NCBI RefSeq assembly: GCF_003149085.1
Contig: NZ_QGDT01000002.1
Span: 372,001 to 436,000, forward strand
From: Dyadobacter jejuensis
GTDB lineage: Bacteria > Bacteroidota > Bacteroidia > Cytophagales > Spirosomataceae
DNA: 64,000 bases
Direction: 5' to 3'
Below are positions 16,390 to 24,205 of this stretch, piece by piece. The notes below the pieces were generated by a model that was not told where the DNA came from, ran no database searches, and saw only the letters and a program-made list of their open reading frames with translations. The position numbers were made by a program, and so were the translations under genes. Numbering within the stretch: position 1 is the first letter of the stretch; the number at the start of each line of letters is the position of its first letter.

Positions 16390-16460
16390 TGGCAGTTCTC
16401 CGCTAAACTCTAGATATGGCCGGGGGCGCGGGCGACTTCGATTTCCGTCGGAGGCACTAA
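16390..16460 (+). pseudogene. tRNA-Arg-like 3' fragment
   Basis: Lacks the acceptor 5' strand and D arm but keeps CTAAACTCTAGATATGG of the tRNA. It then carries an 18-base GC-rich block (16419-16436) and a T-arm/acceptor remnant TTCGATTTCCGTCGGAGGCAC close to the intact tRNA 3' end. The 18-base block matches the complement of the block at 15907-15924 at 15 of 18 positions, so this fragment preserves the less decayed partner of the loop insert seen in units 1-3. Confidence 0.65.
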
Positions 16461-16740
16461 TGCCAGGCTTAGGTCTGGCTTTTTTTGTGGATAGGAGGTA
16501 ATTTCATTAAAAAAATATGTCACCCCTTCGGGGTTTGGAAATCATCTACCTCATGACCTTTCTATAAATATTTCACCCTTTCAGGGTTGCAATTTCTTGT
16601 TTTGAAGCCAATAAGTCGAATGCCAGCACGTCACCCTTTTGGATTTGAAGAACTTACAATATTTCTAAAGCAATCAATATTTCACCCTTTCAGGGTTATA
16701 TATTTTTAGTTTAGCTACTAACTGGTGCAAGGGTCAAGCA
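16441..16740. repeat. REP-like cluster A and left direct repeat of the island
   Basis: Bases 16441-16639 are a direct repeat of 20101-20298. The block contains palindromic REP-like units: CACCCCTTCGGGGT near 16521, CACCCTTTCAGGGT near 16573 and again near 16682, and a decayed CACCCTTTTGGAT near 16632. Arms are 5-6 bases (ACCCT/AGGGT or ACCCC/GGGGT) and units are separated by 50-60 bases. Confidence 0.7.
16462..16486 (+). terminator. Terminator after the tRNA fragment
   Basis: GCCAGGC / GTCTGGC stem (one G-T pair) with loop TTAG and seven T. Its presence suggests the fragment was once the end of a transcribed tRNA gene. Confidence 0.7.
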
Positions 16741-16788
16741 GCTAATAATTAATCAAATCGCCGGCCTAAAGGTTCTAGTAAAACCATG

Positions 16789-17196
16789 TCAATCAAAAAA
16801 ACCTAGTCTCCTTTTCGTTTTACCTTTCAAAATTTCCGAATCTCTAATCCTATTTCTTAAGGTTTCCAAATCAGCAGTCGATAGTTGTCCAATAATAATC
16901 TTAGGGTTATTTTTAACATGAAGTTCCAATTCTGAAGATATCAATTCCTTTAACTGCGAACAATCCACAAAACAATCCTTAGTAAGATAATCCCTTCCCT
17001 CTTTACTTAGAGGAATATGATGACTCTTTAATAAAATATTGAAATTGACTTTTAAGTTGATTTTGGAATTAATGTAAACAGAGGCTAAGGTAACTCTATC
17101 ACTAGACTGTGATACAAGAACAAACCTCTTAATTTTTGGAGGATTCGTATCCTTCACTTTCATTCTAAATACTTGACCAACCTTAACTAAGGACAT
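16789..17196 (-). CDS. Putative toxin partner of the Panacea-domain protein
   Basis: 135 aa from the ATG at 17196; a TTG start ten codons upstream would overlap the previous gene. The N-terminal half is beta-rich (VKVGQVFRMKVKD…KRFVLVSQSSDRVTLASVYINS), reminiscent of PemK/MazF-like small-barrel toxins. It continues with YLTKDCFVDCSQLKEL and a basic tail (KGKTKRRLGFFD). I do not recognise a catalytic site with certainty. It lies 13 bases downstream of the Panacea gene on the same strand, and Panacea antitoxins are encoded next to very diverse toxins, which is the main reason for the toxin call. AT-rich like the rest of the island. Confidence 0.55.
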   Translation of the reverse strand: MSLVKVGQVFRMKVKDTNPPKIKRFVLVSQSSDRVTLASVYINSKINLKVNFNILLKSHHIPLSKEGRDYLTKDCFVDCSQLKELISSELELHVKNNPKIIIGQLSTADLETLRNRIRDSEILKGKTKRRLGFFD

Positions 17197-17209
17197 CTTA
17201 AGAAAGATA

Positions 17210-17740
17210 TTATTCAAATTCCGCAAATCGGAACGACAAAAGATCTTCTATATAATCTAACATTTCTTTTGATGCCCCCCCAGCTTCAGCGATCAAGACT
17301 GGATCTATCGATCGGCCCAACTTTGCTCCTTTCCACGCTATGTCATGAGACTTTTCAGTCAACTTGCCAAAATCCATACTTTTATTTTCGTCAATAGATT
17401 CATCTAGGCAGATAACCTCTGTTTCTGATAGCCATTCCATGTCTGGCTTCACTTTATTTACAACATAATAAACAGACTCAACATCAAAATAACCTTGGTA
17501 GGTATTCTTACCGCTCCTTAAACTCTTCATAATATCATACGCCAAGGATGGGACCGGTCCATTATCCATTTTTATAAATACATCTTCCGAAATCGACGCA
17601 CCATACCGCACAAGGTGTTTTTGCTCGGCAAAATATAATATTTTAAACAGTTTATGGAAATCACATTGATTATCTAAACTCTCTAAAACATAGAGCATAG
17701 AATTGATTACACCGTCAACCTTTTCGTCATTTGTGTCCAT
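17210..17740 (-). CDS. Panacea (DUF4065/SocA-like) domain protein, probable antitoxin
   Basis: 176 aa. Residues ~25-150 show the Panacea pattern: FHKLFKILYFAEQKHLVRYG, the DVFIKMDNGPVPSLAYDI segment with its conserved GPV, and LTEKSHDIAWKGA near the end. Panacea proteins neutralise many unrelated toxins and occur as two-gene toxin-antitoxin pairs. Here the gene leads, with the putative toxin 13 bases downstream. A -7 box on the minus strand (17909-17916) lies about 170 bases upstream. Toxin-antitoxin function is inferred from family and layout. Confidence 0.75.
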   Translation of the reverse strand: MDTNDEKVDGVINSMLYVLESLDNQCDFHKLFKILYFAEQKHLVRYGASISEDVFIKMDNGPVPSLAYDIMKSLRSGKNTYQGYFDVESVYYVVNKVKPDMEWLSETEVICLDESIDENKSMDFGKLTEKSHDIAWKGAKLGRSIDPVLIAEAGGASKEMLDYIEDLLSFRFAEFE

Positions 17741-17908
17741 GCTAACGTGCTCTATAATTTAAAGATGGCTATTATTTATCAACAATTGGCGCTAAAAACA
17801 GCACCCAAAGGATTAAATTCAACCTTTTTAGAATTCCAATCTCGCCAACCGATTTTAGTCAGATTATTCACTTACCTTAATAGACCTTCGATGGTAAGAT
17901 TTTATGTA

Positions 17909-17916
17909 CAAAGGTA
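17909..17916 (-). promoter_or_regulatory. -7 box upstream of the Panacea gene
   Basis: On the minus strand TACCTTTG, embedded in a GTAC-CTTT-GTAC palindrome as at the HYC_CC_PP promoter. The distance to the start codon (~169 bases) implies a long leader, so a closer promoter may also exist. Confidence 0.4.
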
Positions 17917-18033
17917 CAAAAAATACATATTAGAAAAAATATGGTCTTGCATGTATCTGTAAACAACAAAAAACTTAACTAATTGACATTCATAGACATT
18001 ACCTATCCACGTAGAGGTCAAAAAAATGAGACT

Positions 18034-18620
18034 ATAAATATTTCACCCTTTCAGGGTTTTAATTTCTTGATTTGAAGCCAATAAGTCGAAAGCCAGCACG
18101 TCACCCTTTTGGATTTGAAGAACATTCAACTTCTCTATAGCAATCAATATTTCACCCTTTCAGGGTTCATGTTGTCTAAAACGGACGCGATTTATTATGG
18201 ATTGGTGGGTTTAAGCATTTACAGTTTGGTAATCAATAGTATGTCGCAACATTGGGTACGAATGCATTATTTTAAGACTTATACGGCTTTGGTTCGACTG
18301 CACGGCAGTCGCAGATTCCACGGTTTATGGTTATCCTATAAACGTAAGATCCCGATGGGATCTTTTCGGCAGTGTTTTTCAACCTTATAAAGTATCAATC
18401 AAAATCCAATGCAACATTATCCCAGTGGGATAAAACGTCTATAGAAACACCCTCAATAATGCATCCTTGACGATGCCGTAGGTATCGAACAGATAAACAG
18501 CAAATCAATCAAAATGATCTCAGCCTTTCAGGGTTTATATCATTAACGGAAGCGATTTGAAATGATGAGTTATGAGGAAATCGATGAGGTGATAAATACG
18601 AGGCTATTGGAGGAATAATA
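18034..18620. repeat. REP-like cluster B with gene remnants
   Basis: Holds the same palindromic units as cluster A (CACCCTTTCAGGGT near 18043 and 18152; a decayed form near 18523). It also has a second module, 18311-18508, with GATCCCGATGGGATC, TATCCCAGTGGGATA and ACGATGCCGTAGGTATCG. This second module recurs at 20301-20492. Between the modules, from 18168, is a short frame (…KTDAIYYGLVGLSIYSLVINSM…) that looks like a remnant rather than a gene. At 18561-18617 an 18-codon frame (MMSYEEIDEVINTRLLEE) is too short to judge. Confidence 0.65.
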
Positions 18621-18750
18621 AATTATGGTAAGTGACCGAATATTTAAACTTGGTAGCTCCCCATGTTTTTTTGGTGTTTTACCGACTCACAACTATTATA
18701 ATATTACCGAATAATCAAAACTCCGTGCATTATCATACTCCGTTATTGAT

Positions 18751-18769
18751 AATCATAGTATTTATGATT
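18751..18769 (+). promoter_or_regulatory. Palindrome upstream of the AbiH gene
   Basis: AATCATA - gtatt - TATGATT, a perfect 7-base inverted repeat 40 bases before the AbiH start codon, in a very AT-rich stretch. It is a plausible operator or promoter-overlapping site. The rest of 18621-18809 shows no gene. Confidence 0.4.
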
Positions 18770-18809
18770 AGAATATGACTTTTTAACACTCTCCCTTAAT
18801 CCTTTAAAT

Positions 18810-20039
18810 ATGAATCGAGTTGTAATAATTGGCAATGGTTTTGATGTAGCTCATAGGCTTCAAACTAAATATGTGGATTTTGTAAATTACCTGAAACAAG
18901 AATTCATTAATTACTTAAATGACTCAGACTTTAATCACAGGTGCTTAAATCATCCACTTTTTCAATTTGGTACTAAAGAAGCAGTTGTAGTAAACAAAAA
19001 TTCCGATCCAAAGTATTTTTTAACAGAAGAACGGAGCATCGAAACCTGGCAAGATTTAACTAAAATTATACGTTATAGGTATGATACTGATATGTCTACA
19101 GGAGTCGTGGTATCGAACAAGAACTTCTTACTAAATTATTCATTTGGTCATTATGAAAAAAATTCATGGGGTGGATTCGAAAATGACTATAAAGATCTTC
19201 TTTTGAAACTAAAGGACAACGAATATCTTTTTGGCATATTCGAGTTGCCCATTGAATATACAGTAGAAAAACTGAACGAGGAAATAGGAGAAATTATGAA
19301 ATTGCTCTATGATTATCTTATTGAAATGGAAAAAAAGAAAGCTGAATTTAGTTCAGAAATATTTGCCAATCTATTTACACCACCTTTGTTTTATTGGGGT
19401 TCTAATAATATTGAAAAGCAAAGACATGGTTTGTTCAACACTAACTCCATATACTTGCCCCATCATAAGGAGTACTTTAATTCCGCAAAAGAAAATAATA
19501 AACTCAATACGGTTCTCTTTCTAAATTTCAATTATACTTCCACCATAGAACAATATTTACTTACACCAGAGAATAAATTCTATCGTGAACCTTTGCTTAG
19601 CCCTGATATTAGAGATACAGTTAAAACATTGATTAGATATATTCACGGAAGTTTAAAAGATAAAGATTTAAGCACTATAATTTTTGGCTACGGGGATGAA
19701 TTAGGCGAATACCAATCACAACTAGAGAATTCCTCAAATGAATTTTTGAAACATGTAAAATCTGTCCTTTACACCCGAAAGCCCTATTATAGGGAAATGA
19801 TCGATTTTATAAATTCTGAACCATTTGATATAGTTATTTATGGTCATTCATGCTCTAATACCGACAGGACTTTGTTAAATACATTATTTGAACATGAAAA
19901 TTGTATTTCAATTCAACCGTATATTCATGATAAAGAGGATCTGTCAATTTACACTAATATATATCGATGCTTTAAAGACAAAACTTTAATGCGATCCAGG
20001 GTTGTTGATGCAACAAATACAATATCTATTAAAAATTGA
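18810..20039 (+). CDS. AbiH-family abortive-infection protein
   Basis: 409 aa. The N-terminus RVVIIGNGFDVAHRLQTKYVDFVNYL is the hallmark of the AbiH family (nucleotide-binding-like GNGFD, then the H-x-L-x-T-x-Y segment). Later hallmarks are FLNFNYTSTIEQYL, an IRYIHGSLKD motif, IIFGYGDE and YGHSCSNTDRTLL near the end. AbiH proteins give phage resistance by abortive infection; the mechanism is poorly known. The gene is AT-rich, flanked on both sides by REP-like clusters, and forms with the Panacea pair a small defence block beside a tRNA gene. Length agrees with the family. Confidence 0.82.
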   Translation: MNRVVIIGNGFDVAHRLQTKYVDFVNYLKQEFINYLNDSDFNHRCLNHPLFQFGTKEAVVVNKNSDPKYFLTEERSIETWQDLTKIIRYRYDTDMSTGVVVSNKNFLLNYSFGHYEKNSWGGFENDYKDLLLKLKDNEYLFGIFELPIEYTVEKLNEEIGEIMKLLYDYLIEMEKKKAEFSSEIFANLFTPPLFYWGSNNIEKQRHGLFNTNSIYLPHHKEYFNSAKENNKLNTVLFLNFNYTSTIEQYLLTPENKFYREPLLSPDIRDTVKTLIRYIHGSLKDKDLSTIIFGYGDELGEYQSQLENSSNEFLKHVKSVLYTRKPYYREMIDFINSEPFDIVIYGHSCSNTDRTLLNTLFEHENCISIQPYIHDKEDLSIYTNIYRCFKDKTLMRSRVVDATNTISIKN

Positions 20040-20100
20040 TATTATAATTATAGCTCTCTCAATTATTAAATTTAAATAACTCCAATTCAGGCACTTAGAC

Positions 20101-20492
20101 ATTCCCTTCGCGGTCACAAGAGCCAGGCTTCGGTTTGACTTTTCTTGTAAATAGGGAGCTATTTCTTTAAAAATTATGTCACCCCTTCGGGGTTTGAAAA
20201 TCATCTACCTCATGACCTTTCTATAAATATTTCACCCTTTCAGGGTTGCAATTTCTTGATTTGAAGCCAATAAGTCGAAAGCCAGCACGTCACCCTTTCG
20301 CAGATTTAGCGGTTTATGGTTATCCTATAAACGTAAGATGCATCTTTTCGGCAGTGTTTTCAACCTTATAAAGTATCTATCAAAATCCATTGCTACATTA
20401 TCCCAGCGGGATAAAACGTCCATAGAAATACCCTCAATGATGCATCCTTAACGATGCCGTAGGTATCGAACAGATAAACAGCAGACCAACCA
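20101..20492. repeat. REP-like cluster C and right direct repeat of the island
   Basis: Opens with ATTCCCTTCGCGGTCAC-AAGAG, nearly the 3' end of the intact tRNA-Arg plus its flank (16321-16343). It continues as a copy of 16441-16639 up to 20298, including CACCCCTTCGGGGT and CACCCTTTCAGGGT units. At 20298-20301 it jumps directly into the second module known from cluster B, so it equals cluster B with about 200 bases deleted. No gene is visible from 20040 to 20652. Confidence 0.7.
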
Positions 20493-20652
20493 ATTAGACC
20501 GTTGTAAGTATTTAGTCTCCTTTTTGGGACATAGTGTAAGTTGTTGGCCGAAAGCCATTTTTAACTTAGCGGGTCGCCTCGGCTTATAATTATCCCCAAA
20601 ATTCTTAATTTTAAGAAATCACAAGGTTTCAGCAACTAATCTCTACCTTATC

Positions 20653-21543
20653 ATGAGCCAACTCAGCAAAAACGACATCAAGCAAGAGGTTTTCGACCTA
20701 TACGACGACTATGCCCACGACCGCATCGATAGGCGACAGTTTATGGATAAGCTTTCTTTGTATGCCGTGGGAGGAATAACGGTGGCTTCGCTGATGGGTT
20801 TTATTATGCCCAACTATAAGGAATCGGTGCTGGTGGCGGCCGACGATCCTCGCTTAACCTCCGAGTTTATCCACTACGACTCTCCTAAAGGTGGGAAAAG
20901 GATCAAGGCCTTGTTGTCGAAGCCAGCAGGAAATACGGCCAAGCTACCTGGGGTAGTGGTGGTACACGAAAACCGAGGGCTCAATCCATACATTGAGGAT
21001 GTGGGCCGCAGGGCGGCGTTGGAGGGATTTGTCAGCATCGCTCCGGATGCCCTTACTCCTTTGGGAGGCTATCCGGGCAACGACGATGAGGGGCGCACCC
21101 TCCAAAGTAAAAGAGATCGGTACGAGATGCTAGAAGAATTTATGGCTGCCTTTCAGTATCTCAAAAACCATAATGACTGTAACGGTAAGGTGGGGGTGGT
21201 AGGCTTCTGCTTCGGCGGGTGGATCGCCAATATGATGGCCGTTAACTTACCTGAACTGTCGGCGGCCGTCCCTTTCTATGGCGGACAGCCCTCTGCCGAA
21301 GAAACGGCACAGATCCAAGCCCCGCTGATGCTGCAATATGCCGGCCTAGACAAACGGGTGAATGAAGGCTGGCCTGCCTATGAAGCCGCCTTAAAAGCCA
21401 ATGGCATCGAACATACGGCTTATTTTTACGACAACGTGAACCATGGCTTCCATAATAATACGACACCTCGCTACGACGAAGCTGCCGCTACCTTGGCTTG
21501 GCAGCGGAGCATAGACTTCTTTAAAGAGAAGCTGAAAGGCTGA
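20653..21543 (+). CDS. Dienelactone hydrolase family protein, Tat-exported
   Basis: 296 aa. An N-terminal region with twin arginine RRQFM followed by a hydrophobic stretch (LYAVGGITVASLMGFIM) indicates Tat export. The alpha/beta-hydrolase fold has a Cys nucleophile in GFCFGG, the acid in YAGLDKRV and the His in NHGFHNN, the Cys-Asp-His triad of dienelactone hydrolases. An early Glu (VVHENRG) matches the family's activating glutamate. Members hydrolyse carboxylic esters or lactones; the actual substrate is unknown. It is followed by a 21561-21585 hairpin and lies just outside the AT-rich island. Confidence 0.88.
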   Translation: MSQLSKNDIKQEVFDLYDDYAHDRIDRRQFMDKLSLYAVGGITVASLMGFIMPNYKESVLVAADDPRLTSEFIHYDSPKGGKRIKALLSKPAGNTAKLPGVVVVHENRGLNPYIEDVGRRAALEGFVSIAPDALTPLGGYPGNDDEGRTLQSKRDRYEMLEEFMAAFQYLKNHNDCNGKVGVVGFCFGGWIANMMAVNLPELSAAVPFYGGQPSAEETAQIQAPLMLQYAGLDKRVNEGWPAYEAALKANGIEHTAYFYDNVNHGFHNNTTPRYDEAAATLAWQRSIDFFKEKLKG

Positions 21544-21560
21544 TGTCGGCGACGGGGTAT

Positions 21561-21585
21561 TGGGCGCATGGTATCCATGCGCCCA
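21561..21585 (+). terminator. Hairpin after the dienelactone hydrolase gene
   Basis: Perfect 11-bp stem TGGGCGCATGG / CCATGCGCCCA with a 3-base loop, 18 bases after the stop codon. No T run, so efficiency is uncertain. Confidence 0.55.
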
Positions 21586-21692
21586 GAGCGTCATGTGATG
21601 AAATAACGGAACCTAGGTTTACTACTAAAAGTTAAATAAAGAAAAAGCTGTAAATTGCGTAGAAAACCAAACCGTCGATTTTTACCTCATAC

Positions 21693-22601
21693 ATGCAACC
21701 CGGATTAAATTTTACTGCCATCGATTTTGAAACTGCCACAGCGGCGCGTACCAGTGCCTGTTCATTAGGCCTCGTCGTCGTAAGAAATGGACAGATCGTA
21801 GAAACTAAAAGTTGGCTGATAAAACCCGAACCATTTGAGATGAACTTCTTTAATGAGCGTATCCACGGGATCAGTCTGGCGATGCTCAAAGACCAACAGA
21901 ATTTCGGGACGCTTTGGCCTGAAATGGAGCCTTATCTGACCAACCAGACCTTGGTAGCACATAACGCCTCCTTCGATATTGACGTGCTGCACAAGATTAC
22001 CAAACAGTTCCGGATCAACTTCCGAACCAAGGACCAGTTTTGTACCTATACCTCCTGCAGCTGGTGCTGGCCCGAGCTCGACCGCTTTAAACTCGATCAT
22101 GTTTCTCGATTCCTAAATATAGACCTTAAACACCACGATGCCTTATCTGACGCCATCGCCTCGGCCCGCATAGCCATAGCCATGGCCCTTAAGATAGAAG
22201 CCAAGGACATCCGCACGCTAAAAAAAGCATTCCCCTCCAAACTGCCCAGAGTTTCCAATAGACCTCCAGGTAGCGGATCGAAAAAAACTTTTTGGCAAGC
22301 AACCAGCGCTCCTGCCGATTTGTCGGAGCTTCAGTATTCTGGAGCGGGCCTACAGCAGTTGCAATGGAAGGGGAAACGATTTTGCGTAACCGGGACTTTC
22401 AAGCAGTTTCCTGACCGTGACCACCTGGTGGAGCGACTGGTAAGCCGCGGGGCTATTCGTCAAAGTTATATTTCCCCTAAAACGCAGATCGTCTTATTGG
22501 GCGAAAATGCGGGTCCGGCCAAAGTCCGAAAAATTGTGGAGTTCCAAAAGAGTGGGATCCCTATTTTAGTCTTCCCGGAATCCCACTGCCAGGACTTATG
22601 A
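21693..22601 (+). CDS. DnaQ-type 3'-5' exonuclease with C-terminal BRCT domain
   Basis: 302 aa. Residues ~6-170 form a DEDDh exonuclease: Exo I in AIDFETATAAR, Exo II around LVAHNASFDIDVL and Exo III with HHDALSDA. Residues ~225-300 are a BRCT domain (GKRFCVTGTFKQFPDRDHLVERLVSRGA). Similar to the epsilon-like exonucleases that proofread or process DNA ends. The BRCT module, as in NAD-dependent ligase, binds DNA ends or protein partners. It stands alone, with no terminator or operon partner. Confidence 0.88.
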   Translation: MQPGLNFTAIDFETATAARTSACSLGLVVVRNGQIVETKSWLIKPEPFEMNFFNERIHGISLAMLKDQQNFGTLWPEMEPYLTNQTLVAHNASFDIDVLHKITKQFRINFRTKDQFCTYTSCSWCWPELDRFKLDHVSRFLNIDLKHHDALSDAIASARIAIAMALKIEAKDIRTLKKAFPSKLPRVSNRPPGSGSKKTFWQATSAPADLSELQYSGAGLQQLQWKGKRFCVTGTFKQFPDRDHLVERLVSRGAIRQSYISPKTQIVLLGENAGPAKVRKIVEFQKSGIPILVFPESHCQDL

Positions 22602-22889
22602 TTTTTGCTCGCCTACTAATCAGACCTAAATCAAGGGAAGTTAGCTAGTTTATCTCGTAATTTTTTAAGTCCCTCCGATCAGGAGCAGTATCGACATTCC
22701 GAATACAAAATTCGCCTGATGACAATCAGCAAAAAGAAGCCGGAATGATCAGAGTAGGATAAGTTCTATATCGATTTCAGTATGTTTTCACCCTATTGTT
22801 TTCGCTCTGAGAGGTATCCAAAAATCCACTTTGGTGTTTGCATTTTTTAGTCGAAATGCATAGCTTTCCTGAGCGATAACCTCAATGAT

Positions 22890-24107
22890 ATGAATCTAAA
22901 CCGATATTACTTATCCTTTCTACTGACGGTACTGGCATCGAGCCTTATGGCCCATCCAAAGGTCGACTCTACAACCGCTCAGAGGGTAAAACAAATCTAT
23001 ACTGAACTAAAAGACATATACGCTCCCGACGGACGAACGGCTTGGTTCCGACTGGAAGAAATCGGTGAGGATACTTATACTTTAGAGACTACGGAGGTCC
23101 TGGGAGGCCAAAAGATGGCCGAAAGAATTCGCACAGAGTCGCCTGGCATTAAGCTCTCGGTAAAGCCCCTCCCCGAGGCAAGCCTAGGAGATAAAACCCT
23201 GGCACTCGTCAATCTTTCGGTGGCCAACCTACGGTCTACGCCGAAGCATTCGGCGGAACTGGCCACTCAAGCCTTGATGGGCACGCCATTGGACGTACTT
23301 AAAAAGTCGGGAGGGTATTATCTGGTACGCACTCCGGAGGGTTACCTGGCCTGGCTCGATGCCGCAGGCATGACCCTAAAAACTAAGCAGGAGGCGCAAA
23401 CCTGGCAAAAACAAGACAAGCTGATCATTACAGCCGATTATACCCATGGGTTTACGATGCCAGATAAGCAGTCTCAAAGAGTGTCCGACTTAGTGATGGG
23501 CGATATCCTAGTTCGAAACGGAGAGCAAGATGCGTTTTTCAGAGTCACCTATCCCGATGGACGCCAGGGATATGTGGCCAAAGAAATGGTGAAGGACTAT
23601 AAAGGCTGGTTACAAGGCAACGCCCCCACCCCCGACCATATCATTGCCATTGCCAAAACCATGTTGGGGGTTCCCTATCTGTGGGGAGGCACTTCCGTAA
23701 AAGGGGTAGATTGCAGTGGATTTACCAAAACTGCCTTCTTTATGAACGGGGTGGTCATCCCCAGAGATGCTTCTCAACAGGTGTTGGTAGGCGAAGCCAT
23801 TCCTATTTTAAAAGATGACGCATTGGACGAACAATTGGCTTTAAAAAACCTTAAAAGCGGAGACTTATTATTCTTTGCCGGAGGTAAGGCCCAATCGTCC
23901 AATGCGCGGGTAACGCATGTAGCCTTATATTTGGGTGAGGGACAGTTTATCCATGCAGCTGGCACCGTTCGCATTAACAGCATCATAGAGGGTTCTCCAA
24001 ATTATGACGACTTCCAATCCCGAACCATTGTTGCCGCCCGACGCTATTATGGACTAATTGGCCAACCTGGCATCGGTGCCATGCGTGAGAATCCGGCTTA
24101 TCAGTAA
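22890..24107 (+). CDS. SH3 and NlpC/P60 peptidoglycan hydrolase
   Basis: 405 aa with a signal peptide (NLNRYYLSFLLTVLASSLMA). Two SH3b-like domains (about 105-170 and 185-240) precede an NlpC/P60 cysteine peptidase with the nucleophile in GVDCSGF, the His in VTHVALYLG and a second polar residue in FIHAAG. It would cleave D-Glu/meso-DAP peptide bonds in cell-wall peptides. Similar Bacteroidota proteins act in peptidoglycan recycling. The 288-base region upstream has no other gene. Confidence 0.9.
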   Translation: MNLNRYYLSFLLTVLASSLMAHPKVDSTTAQRVKQIYTELKDIYAPDGRTAWFRLEEIGEDTYTLETTEVLGGQKMAERIRTESPGIKLSVKPLPEASLGDKTLALVNLSVANLRSTPKHSAELATQALMGTPLDVLKKSGGYYLVRTPEGYLAWLDAAGMTLKTKQEAQTWQKQDKLIITADYTHGFTMPDKQSQRVSDLVMGDILVRNGEQDAFFRVTYPDGRQGYVAKEMVKDYKGWLQGNAPTPDHIIAIAKTMLGVPYLWGGTSVKGVDCSGFTKTAFFMNGVVIPRDASQQVLVGEAIPILKDDALDEQLALKNLKSGDLLFFAGGKAQSSNARVTHVALYLGEGQFIHAAGTVRINSIIEGSPNYDDFQSRTIVAARRYYGLIGQPGIGAMRENPAYQ

Positions 24108-24205
24108 AAGTAATCCCATAAGCGCTTTTAAAGTTACCAAATGGCACCCCCAGTCTTGAAAATCTACTTGGGAATGCCGTGTTTCCTAAACCTTAAAAAT
24201 TGCTC

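Noticed and set aside
17747-17962. 71-aa plus-strand frame upstream of the Panacea gene
   Set aside because: AT-rich, no recognisable motif, and it overlaps the candidate minus-strand promoter of the Panacea gene.
18109-18390. 93-aa plus-strand frame in cluster B
   Set aside because: It runs through REP-like units and the shared second module, and its first part is non-coding repeat; no family resemblance.
16500-20300. CRISPR array from the repeated CACCCTTTCAGGGT units
   Set aside because: Spacing is irregular, sequences between units are themselves repeated, and no cas genes are present. REP-like palindromes explain it better.
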